The position numbers and the translations under genes were made by a program. From the NCBI GenBank assembly GCA_031546845.1, contig JAVBJT010000024.1, forward strand, positions 44,713-108,712: 64,000 nt of DNA, given 5' to 3'. Below are positions 44,401 to 51,407 of this stretch, piece by piece. This DNA comes from Azoarcus sp031546845 (GTDB lineage: Bacteria; Pseudomonadota; Gammaproteobacteria; Burkholderiales; Rhodocyclaceae). The notes under the pieces are model-generated. The model searched no databases and was not told the origin of the DNA. It saw nothing but the letters and a program-made list of their open reading frames with translations. Numbering within the stretch: position 1 is the stretch's first letter; each line of letters opens with the position of its first letter.

Positions 44401-44432
44401 AAAGCCACCTCGTTCAGGTGGCTTTCTCTTTT
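44401..44432 (+). terminator. Intrinsic terminator of gyrB
   Basis: 10-bp perfect stem AAAGCCACCT/AGGTGGCTTT with loop CGTTC, followed by CTCTTTT. Marks the end of the conserved dnaA-dnaN-gyrB segment. Confidence 0.88.
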
Positions 44433-44551
44433 GATAGCCCGGTGTTCGGCCATTGCCGACGTTAGGGATTGTTGGACGCTACGGCTGCAATCCGGCACGT
44501 TGCCGACGCTTGCTAGCACCGGGTAGCCAGTTGAGCATTTCTGTCATCAAT

Positions 44552-44596
44552 GGATTCAAAATCCTCCTGTCCAGGGTTCAAGCCCCTGCGGCCCCA
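44552..44596 (+). other. tRNA 3'-end-like segment, possible attachment-site remnant
   Basis: The segment has a well-formed T arm CAGGG-TTCAAGC-CCCTG, then CGGCCCC and A like a 3' acceptor, preceded by GGA-TTCAAAA-TCC, like an anticodon stem-loop with CAA. There is no matching 5' acceptor (GGGGCCG) or D arm upstream, and no CCA. Such 3' tRNA fragments are typical duplicated att sites of genomic islands, and it lies exactly at the gyrB side of the A/T-rich accessory stretch. Chance resemblance is not excluded. Confidence 0.4.
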
Positions 44597-44609
44597 AAAA
44601 ATCAATGGT

Positions 44610-44873
44610 TTATGGCGTAAATCCTGTGAGCCATTTTCTCTTTGTCGTCGATGCCGCCACGTTTCGTGGATTTACGATCCACACCCGGCCTACCCTATAC
44701 ATTGATTTCTGGATCGCCCTGAGGATCAGCAACCGGCTTGCACGTAGCGCCAATGATTTTCTAGCTGTTTCTATGTCGAATTTGATGAGTTCATCAATGC
44801 TTACAGTCTGCGACACTATGGATGGCATAATCCGCATTGAATAGTCGCAGCAACTCAATCCCGTCATGGACAC
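44610..44873 (-). CDS. Hypothetical short open frame
   Basis: An 87-codon frame from a GTG (or ATG at 44867), with a basic C-terminal part RAIQKSMYRVGRVWIV. No family recognised, no good ribosome-binding site. The opposite strand also has an open frame (44605-44844) of similar length, so neither is safe. It may be a degraded piece of island DNA. Confidence 0.2.
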   Translation of the reverse strand: MSMTGLSCCDYSMRIMPSIVSQTVSIDELIKFDIETARKSLALRASRLLILRAIQKSMYRVGRVWIVNPRNVAASTTKRKWLTGFTP

Positions 44874-44915
44874 CGGTGCTTACGGGCGAAGAACCTCCTT
44901 CAGGCGAGATCGTCA

Positions 44916-45224
44916 GTGAAAGCAAGAAACATCGACCCCGTTTTTCTCTCGATAGCATTATTTAGTTCCGGCGTCTCATGTGGAGGCGATGGAGCCGAGA
45001 TAGGGTATTGCGCATCCTGTTTAGCAAACCAATCGACCGAACAGTTTTCAAAAATCGCCGTAATCTCAAAAAACGTAGTCGATGAGGATAATAAGCATAA
45101 AGCTCGCTCCATTCCGAATGATCTTCGGATTCCGCTAGATCGCAGGGCTCACCCTGAATATAACGCTAATGGTATTGTTAAAACGGGTAGGTATATCGCA
45201 ATCAATCCATTGGGAGCACAATGA
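44916..45224 (+). CDS. Hypothetical protein, small
   Basis: 102 codons from a GTG preceded by AGGCGAG at 7 bases. No family recognised; begins hydrophobic (VFLSIALFSSGVSCGG), could be a lipoprotein-like or exported head, but no typical lipobox. Its TGA overlaps the ATG of the next short frame (45221) as ATGA, weak evidence for real translation. Lies 140 bases upstream of the NACHT gene in the same direction. Confidence 0.35.
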   Translation: MKARNIDPVFLSIALFSSGVSCGGDGAEIGYCASCLANQSTEQFSKIAVISKNVVDEDNKHKARSIPNDLRIPLDRRAHPEYNANGIVKTGRYIAINPLGAQ

Positions 45225-45301
45225 AAAACGAAGTTCGAGTAATCTTCAGTCTAGAATTCCGTTTTGATTTAAATATGACGGAAGATGTAGATTGTATTTG
45301 A
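45221..45301 (+). CDS. Tiny open frame, possibly coupled leader or truncated gene
   Basis: 26 codons (MKNEVRVIFSLEFRFDLN ...) beginning at an ATG that overlaps the preceding stop, with GGGAG four bases upstream. It ends in TGA just inside the candidate promoter of the NACHT gene. It may be a leader peptide, a decayed gene start or chance. Confidence 0.25.
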   Translation: MKNEVRVIFSLEFRFDLNMTEDVDCI

Positions 45302-45326
45302 AAGCAGCCTGGCATCGATTCATATT
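45298..45326 (+). promoter_or_regulatory. Candidate promoter of the NACHT-ATPase/HNH operon
   Basis: TTGAAA at 45298-45303, 17-base spacer, CATATT at 45321-45326; predicted start about 32 bases before the ATG at 45365. A TATATT further down (45335) is an alternative -10 with no good -35. No obvious Shine-Dalgarno precedes the ATG. Confidence 0.42.
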
Positions 45327-45364
45327 AACAGCCCTATATTGCGGCAATGACTGCCAAATAAAAA

Positions 45365-48300
45365 ATGAAAAACTCTAAGGTTGGGACTACAACGACAGTG
45401 GTAAAGCACGACTTCCTTGCTCAGGCCGCAGAGCGCGTCAACCTATCTATGGAACAGCTTCGTGCAGTTCGTCGTTGGCTGACAGAACAATTGGTTGCCC
45501 ATGAGTACGCGAAGCTCAGTGAAGGTGGGCACAAGCAGAGCCAAGTTCCACTTCGGCAAGTGTTCGTTGATCTTCCTGTTACAACCAATCCGAGTGCAAA
45601 TCATGGACGAGAAGAGCGGCCACTATTCTTGCGGCGACTACTTTCTTCTACGCCCCTGGATTTGCGCCGCTCTTTTAAACATCTTTCTGAGCCCAGCTTA
45701 TCCAAGCATGGTTCGACCGAAGATGAAGATGAAACAGATGAGCGCGGAATTCATGCAGTGATGGGGGCAGATGGTCACTTCCACTATTGTTGGCCCGCAA
45801 GCCTCCTGATAGGCGGTCCGGGGCAAGGAAAGTCGACACTTGGCCAATTGGCTTGTCAATTGCATCGCGTTGCTCTCATTCGGCCAGTGAGCAACGAACT
45901 TAGCCAAGCCCAGATAGGCCTAATCCGCTCGTTTGATGAAAATTCCCTTGGTGCAGAGGATGAGGCTCCATCTATGGGCCTCGCAATCCCCAGCAAACCA
46001 CTTTTTCCGATTCAAATCGCGCTTCCGGATTTTGCGGCTTGGGCTGCCGCGTCAGCAATTGAGAATCGCAAGACAGAACTGCCTATTTTGATTGAGTTTG
46101 TTGCGTCATTACCTAGTGCCTCCAGCGCGGGTATTGATGGACATGAGCTACTGTCGCTGCTCGGCACAATGCCTTCGTTGCTAGTTCTAGATGGTTTTGA
46201 CGAAGTCGGTGCAACGCAGGATAGGGCCAGAATTGTTGCTGCTGCTCGTGAATTGCTAGTGGCCTTAGCGGAACTCGATGCTCATGCACAAGTGCTTGCT
46301 ACTACCAGGCCTCAAGGGTATGCGGACGAACTTTCTAAAGTTGGGATCAAATTCCAGAAGCTCTACCTTTCACCGCTTACGCGCGATGAAGCTCTGAGCT
46401 ACGCGGATAAGCTAATCGCAGCAAAAATTAGCGGTGCTGATCTTCGAGCCAGAGCGCAGCAACAGATTCACGAGGCAGCGAAAGAGCCAGCCACTGAGAG
46501 ATTGCTCACCACTCCGCTACAAGTCACGATCATGGCAGCACTTGTTCAACAGTTAGGACGTGCCCCGCGGGAGAGGTGGAATCTTTTTAATCGCTACTTT
46601 TCAACCACCTACGACCGAGAGATCGAACGGAATACTTACGCTTCGGCACTTCTTGCCGAGCATAGATCACATATCGAAAGAATTCATGCTCGGGTCGCCT
46701 TACTTCTTCAGGTAGAAGCAGAGCGACACGGAGGTGCTGCTGCAAGAATGCCTCGAGAAAGATTAGAAGAAGTGATTGAGGAGGTTCTTGCAGAGGATGA
46801 AGTCGCAACGGATCGACGTAAGTACCTCATCATTGAAATTTCTAAAGCTGCTGAAAATAGGCTTGTATTTTTAGTAGAACCGGAGCCAGGTAAGTTTGGT
46901 TTTGAAATTCGCTCTCTTCAAGAGTTTATGGCCGCCTGGGCTTTGACTTCCGGCCGAGATGCCGAGATAGAGGCGCGACTCCACCAGGTGGCGAAAGCAC
47001 CGATGTTTAAGAATGTCGCGCTTTTTGTCGCCAGTCGACTCTTCAGCGAAGGTTCTCCGCTTCGAGATGTTCTTGCTGATCGAATTTGTGCAAGTTTGGA
47101 TGATGACCCGACAGACAGGATGGCTCGACTTGCTCATTCAGGAGCCATGCTCGCTTTAGATACGCTTGATGAGGGTGCGGCTTTGGCTCAACCGAAGCGC
47201 TCTCGGGCTCTCATGGCAAGGGCTGTTTCACTATTGTCATTACCACCTGGCTTGGAGCATTTGCGCCTGATTCGTCTCGCCGATGAAGAGACATTACCGA
47301 CGCTGCAGTCGGCTCTCGAATTGGCTCTAAGTTCTGTTGATGGGGATTATCGCTTCTGCAAGGAGTCGGCTTGGATTTGTGTCATTGATGCGGCAAATCG
47401 ATCTGAGCCCTGGGCTTGCCAAATGGGAGATCGGTTCTGGGGCCTTAAATCTTTTACACCAACACTGGTGGATGCAATAGAAAGAAATCAAGTTGGTCTC
47501 GGAACGTGGTTCTGTAAAAAAATTGAGTCACATGGTGAGGAAGTTGATTTTAGCGAATTGATTCAATCCTCTGCGTACAATAGGGAGCGGCGAACTGTTG
47601 ATCCTAGGACATGGCTTGGGTGGCTAGTTAGTGTTCTTGGAACAACAATGTCTTGGCGGAACCGCACTAGAAGCGGGATTCTGCCGATCTCGGATTCAAA
47701 GTTAGGGGCTACATTTTCCGAGCCTCCTTCTTACTCTCCCCCTAAGGGGAAACAATGGGCTATCTGGGTTGCTGTGGGAATATTTCAGTCGTGTCCGACT
47801 GCTAAAACTCTTGCTGTTGTACTCGAAGCGATAGCCGATACCGACAACCTTGAATCTTGTGGGCATCTTGAATGGTGGTCTTCGTGGCCACTTGTTTGTT
47901 GTCTCGGGGTTGCTTCCAGCACTAAAGATCTGCGCCGGATTAGCACGTTGGTTGAGGCTGGAAAATTAGGAGATACTGATAGTTGGGCGCGTGCCGAACT
48001 AACTTGGAAAGGCGAACGGCATTCTTCGCTCAATCTGGGGGGACTTACGGATGGCATGCCTTGGGATCCTGATTCCTTAGACTCTTCTCCTCCGTTTCTC
48101 GTGATACCACTATGGCGTATTTTCGAACCCCATCGGGCTCGAATCAAGCAAGCAGAGGTGTTAAAAACTTTAGAACAAGCCAAAGTAATTTTTCAAGAGT
48201 GCAAGGGAAAGGCACTTCGCATTCGAATTGCGCATGTCTGTCTCTTGAGTTGGCGGATGTTGTCTAAGAAAAGTGAGGTAAATCGATTTGATCCCAAGCC

Positions 48301-50242
48301 TTGGATTGATGTTGCGCACTCTAGTGTTTCACTTTTGGTGCCAAGGCCGCGATTTCTTTCTGTCGAAGACTGGAAGTTATTATTGGATAGGGCCCCCAAT
48401 GCTAACGCTCATCCATGGTTCCTTCGCGCGCCTGAAATTATCTCGGCACTAGCAGATGCCCCGAGCCACCCTGCTATTCTGAGACTTGCGTTGAGGTTTT
48501 TTGCAGCCCGCGCCGAGCATCTAGGGGAAAGTGAAATTGATACCCCGCAGGTGCTTTCCATTCTTAGACAGCTAGGCGAGTGGAGGTCGATAGAAGCAAA
48601 CTTGCAAGCTGATGTTGGTACGCTTCTTATCTTTGCAGGGGAAAACGACCCGAACGTTGATCGCGATACGTTGGTTGCCGTCGCGTCAGAAGGGAAGGTG
48701 CGTCGAGAGGCGTGGGAGCACTTCCTCTCCGTCCTCCAAAGCAGCTCAATCCAGCAAAGGCGGCTCGAAGGTCTACTTTCGAGTGTGTATGACGTTTTGG
48801 GTAATGCCCACCTGCAATCCAGTAGGGTATTGAGGCAGATCCGTGATCAGTTGCAGACGCGAGTCTCTGATCTCGATAATCAAACTACGTGGGACCGCCT
48901 CTCTTTGCCGCGTCCGTATCCCAAGCTTCCACTCCAAGCTAGACTTGTTGGTGGCATTCCCGTTAGCCCTGTGAGAATTCAAAAAATCGAACTCCAGGAT
49001 ATTGGTGGAATACAGAAACTCTCATTCCCCCTTAGCCAGCCAGCTTTTGAGCTTGGTCAGTGGACCGTAATATTGGGTCCTAACGGTTTCGGCAAGACGA
49101 CGATACTAAGAAGCTTAGTTCTAGCGTTGCGTAACGTAAAGAACCCGTCAATTTGGCCGAAATGGTCATTTGGTATTGTGTGGCAGCGAATTCAGGGAGG
49201 GGGCGAGAGCGGAGGGGGTGACTCCAGTATTGCTATTACCCTCGGCGATGGTGTTGAACACCGAACCGCATTCAGAGCAGGTGCTGGCCTCAGTGTTTCC
49301 CAACTTCCAGAGCAATCCGGCCCGCAATTGTTTCCAATATTTGCTTATGGGTGCCGTCGTGGTTCAGCGTTAGGAGGGCGAAGCCGCCAGGTAAATCTTG
49401 AGGATGACTCCGGACCTGAGGTGGCCACTCTATTTGACGAAGGGGCAGATTTGATTCAAGCGGAGACGTGGTTGATTTCGCTTGAGGGAGATATAACCAA
49501 AAATCCACGAAGCAAGCTGATATATGACGCACTAATTTCTGGTTTGAGAACGCTGCTTAATGTTCCGGAAATTTTTGTTGGGGAGCAACGGCTTTGGGCT
49601 GTTGAGGCCAGCGGCATTCGTGTCCCCTTTAGTTCTCTCAGCGACGGGTATTTAACTCAAGCTGGTTGGTTTTTAGATCTTGTTGCTCGCTGGCTTAGGC
49701 TGGCAGAACAGGACGGGATTGATATTGATAATAAATTTCTTTCTAGAATGCGCGGCTTAGTGTTGATTGACGAAATCGATCTGCACTTGCACCCGCAATG
49801 GCAGACGGAAATAATTGCTAGGACGCGAAAACTCCTGCCGCAAATGTCGTTTGTCGTTACCACGCATAACCCACTGACTCTTGTTGGCGCTCGTGCCGAA
49901 GAGATCTTTGTTCTAAGCCGAGTGAATGGTAAATTGGCGGCTATCGCGGGGACGAGCAATCCGATGCTGCTAAGCGGCGGACAACTCTATAAGCAGTATT
50001 TTGGGATCACCGATATTTATCCAGCTGAAATGGGGAGGCAACTTCAGAGATTTGGTTATCTATCGGGAAACCCCTTGCGCAGTGATGACGAACAATTGGA
50101 ACTTGAGCAAATTCAACAGGTGCTTAATGTTAGTGGAATTAATCCTGGATGGGATGTAACTCCACGAGCTAACGTGCTTGATCTAAAGCTCACTCGTCGT
50201 CTGCGACCGCGGCAAACAGCTAAAGCGAGAGGTTCAAAATGA
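45365..50242 (+). CDS. NACHT (STAND) NTPase fused to a PtuA-like AAA/ABC-type ATPase; candidate defence protein
   Basis: 1625 residues. A non-enzymatic N-terminus (about 1-140) includes the NACHT lead-in PLRQVFVDLPVT. The NACHT NTPase has Walker A GGPGQGKST (150-158), Walker B LLVLDGFDEV (272-281, the DGxDE form typical of NACHT) and the sensor TTRPQGY (313-319), followed by the helical domain (SPLTRDEALSYADKL, TPLQVTIMAALVQQ, NLFNRYF). Residues about 560-1210 are helical without a family I recognise; in STAND proteins this is where sensing repeats sit. The C-terminal ATPase has Walker A GPNGFGKTT (1238-1246), a signature-like SLSDGY, Walker B LVLIDE (1465-1470) continuing DLHLHPQWQ, and the switch His in VVTTHNP (His1501). 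This form matches COG3950/PtuA-type ATPases. Both ATPase sites look intact. The stop overlaps the HNH gene start as ATGA. Defence role is inference. Confidence 0.85.
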   Translation: MKNSKVGTTTTVVKHDFLAQAAERVNLSMEQLRAVRRWLTEQLVAHEYAKLSEGGHKQSQVPLRQVFVDLPVTTNPSANHGREERPLFLRRLLSSTPLDLRRSFKHLSEPSLSKHGSTEDEDETDERGIHAVMGADGHFHYCWPASLLIGGPGQGKSTLGQLACQLHRVALIRPVSNELSQAQIGLIRSFDENSLGAEDEAPSMGLAIPSKPLFPIQIALPDFAAWAAASAIENRKTELPILIEFVASLPSASSAGIDGHELLSLLGTMPSLLVLDGFDEVGATQDRARIVAAARELLVALAELDAHAQVLATTRPQGYADELSKVGIKFQKLYLSPLTRDEALSYADKLIAAKISGADLRARAQQQIHEAAKEPATERLLTTPLQVTIMAALVQQLGRAPRERWNLFNRYFSTTYDREIERNTYASALLAEHRSHIERIHARVALLLQVEAERHGGAAARMPRERLEEVIEEVLAEDEVATDRRKYLIIEISKAAENRLVFLVEPEPGKFGFEIRSLQEFMAAWALTSGRDAEIEARLHQVAKAPMFKNVALFVASRLFSEGSPLRDVLADRICASLDDDPTDRMARLAHSGAMLALDTLDEGAALAQPKRSRALMARAVSLLSLPPGLEHLRLIRLADEETLPTLQSALELALSSVDGDYRFCKESAWICVIDAANRSEPWACQMGDRFWGLKSFTPTLVDAIERNQVGLGTWFCKKIESHGEEVDFSELIQSSAYNRERRTVDPRTWLGWLVSVLGTTMSWRNRTRSGILPISDSKLGATFSEPPSYSPPKGKQWAIWVAVGIFQSCPTAKTLAVVLEAIADTDNLESCGHLEWWSSWPLVCCLGVASSTKDLRRISTLVEAGKLGDTDSWARAELTWKGERHSSLNLGGLTDGMPWDPDSLDSSPPFLVIPLWRIFEPHRARIKQAEVLKTLEQAKVIFQECKGKALRIRIAHVCLLSWRMLSKKSEVNRFDPKPWIDVAHSSVSLLVPRPRFLSVEDWKLLLDRAPNANAHPWFLRAPEIISALADAPSHPAILRLALRFFAARAEHLGESEIDTPQVLSILRQLGEWRSIEANLQADVGTLLIFAGENDPNVDRDTLVAVASEGKVRREAWEHFLSVLQSSSIQQRRLEGLLSSVYDVLGNAHLQSSRVLRQIRDQLQTRVSDLDNQTTWDRLSLPRPYPKLPLQARLVGGIPVSPVRIQKIELQDIGGIQKLSFPLSQPAFELGQWTVILGPNGFGKTTILRSLVLALRNVKNPSIWPKWSFGIVWQRIQGGGESGGGDSSIAITLGDGVEHRTAFRAGAGLSVSQLPEQSGPQLFPIFAYGCRRGSALGGRSRQVNLEDDSGPEVATLFDEGADLIQAETWLISLEGDITKNPRSKLIYDALISGLRTLLNVPEIFVGEQRLWAVEASGIRVPFSSLSDGYLTQAGWFLDLVARWLRLAEQDGIDIDNKFLSRMRGLVLIDEIDLHLHPQWQTEIIARTRKLLPQMSFVVTTHNPLTLVGARAEEIFVLSRVNGKLAAIAGTSNPMLLSGGQLYKQYFGITDIYPAEMGRQLQRFGYLSGNPLRSDDEQLELEQIQQVLNVSGINPGWDVTPRANVLDLKLTRRLRPRQTAKARGSK

Positions 50243-51054
50243 TTCGCATATCGCGATGTGCGGAACCTCCAGAATTGCAAGTGGCTCGTAACATACGATT
50301 GGCAGCGCTTCGTGCCTTGGGGCGTGAGCCGACATCAAATGACATCGATGGCTACAAAATCGTTGCAGAACAGCTCTGGAGTTCTCAGCACCATAAATGT
50401 TGCTATTGTGAAAGCAAAGTTCCAAAAGCGTTTAATGACGTTGAGCACTACCGTCCAAAAGGAGAAGCTGATCGGCTGCCGGCTTCTACCTCGAAGCATG
50501 GTTATTGGTGGCTCGCTTTCGATTGGGATAACTTGCTCTTTGCTTGCCCTAGCTGCAATCGGAGCGGGAAGAACTCCAAATTTCCCTTGGCACCTGGTTC
50601 TGTGCCGCTCATAGCTGAAGAAATGCCTCCCGGTGATGAGATTGCGTTGCTAATTGACCCCTCCACTGATAATCCTATTGAGCACATTGAATACGTGTGC
50701 GCTTCAACAGCAGGGGTGGGGGGGGCGTTCTACTGGTGGGCTCGCCCGCGTCGGGGTAGTTTACAAGGGAATGAGACTATTGCGGTATGTGAGCTCAATC
50801 GTAGCGATTTGCTGGAACTACGAAATGACTATGTGCGCGACATTCTGAGCAAGCAAGTTAAAACTTTAAGAAAAGCACTCGACGAAGAAAACAAGGTTCG
50901 GGTGCAGGAGGAATACGAAAATTCTATTGGTCTTCTTGCAAGTTCAAACACTTATGTTGGCCTTGCATTTGATGTACTGCGAACGGAAATTTCGAGTCGA
51001 AAACTTAAATTACTCATCGGGCGCGGTTGGCCTTTGCCGCGAGATTTTCGCTAA
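50239..51054 (+). CDS. HNH endonuclease, PtuB/TIGR02646-like
   Basis: 271 residues. The nuclease motif is intact: Cys54/Cys57 (KCCYCESK), Glu69-His70 in NDVEHYRPKGE, the family stretch YWWLAFDWDNLLFACPSCNR with Cys103/Cys106 and Asn107, then KFPL. This Cys4-HNH layout with EHYRPK and W-N-L-x6-CN is that of the TIGR02646 family, which includes Septu PtuB and the retron Ec78/Ec67-associated HNH. The C-terminal half is helical. Translationally coupled to the NACHT-ATPase gene, so it is the likely effector, probably nicking or cutting DNA or RNA when released. A/T-rich like its partner. Confidence 0.85.
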   Translation: MIRISRCAEPPELQVARNIRLAALRALGREPTSNDIDGYKIVAEQLWSSQHHKCCYCESKVPKAFNDVEHYRPKGEADRLPASTSKHGYWWLAFDWDNLLFACPSCNRSGKNSKFPLAPGSVPLIAEEMPPGDEIALLIDPSTDNPIEHIEYVCASTAGVGGAFYWWARPRRGSLQGNETIAVCELNRSDLLELRNDYVRDILSKQVKTLRKALDEENKVRVQEEYENSIGLLASSNTYVGLAFDVLRTEISSRKLKLLIGRGWPLPRDFR

Positions 51055-51407
51055 ATTCATGGGTTTTGGCGCTTTGAGAAATTCAACAGTTGAGGTACCC
51101 CTTGGATCGGCGTTACGATGAGTGTCTCATTTGGGTCAAATGTGTGAATTCGCTGGAGTTAGAAGCTGACGTTCGAGCCCCTGTACCCCTGAAGGGCGGC
51201 TTACCGACCTAGAGCCGACTAACGCTGAACAACTGCCGCGTAATGCCGAGCTTCTGGTATAGATTACCGACCTTCGTTTTTGGATGCCCCAGCGCTGCCG
51301 GCGCCAGCACCCAGAAACCTCGAACTGCTGAGAATCACGGCTTTCTCACCGGGAAAACCGGATAATGGCGGCCGATTCTGTTTTGAGCGCTATTTTGGGG
51401 TTCCGGC
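51055..51407. other. Intergenic region at the right side of the island
   Basis: 353 bases with no credible gene. It carries GTTCGAGCCCCTG at 51171-51183, 12 of 13 identical to 44576-44588 in the tRNA-like segment, and returns to the G/C-rich style of the core from about 51250. Short open frames (e.g. 51280-51474) run into the YcaO gene in another frame and are ignored. Confidence 0.4.

Larger units (their letters stand above)
44552..51407. mobile_element. Accessory (horizontally acquired) island candidate between gyrB and the OsmC-YcaO gene
   Basis: The stretch is visibly richer in A/T, with AAT, GAA, TTT and ATT codons common, compared with the G/C-ending codons of both flanks. It carries a candidate defence operon, anonymous short frames and a tRNA-like fragment at one end. 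No integrase, transposase or terminal inverted repeat is recognisable, so I regard it as an immobile island; ends are approximate. Confidence 0.5.

Noticed and set aside
44605..44844. 79-codon plus-strand frame at the island edge
   Set aside because: Opposes another open frame of the same length; no support for either.
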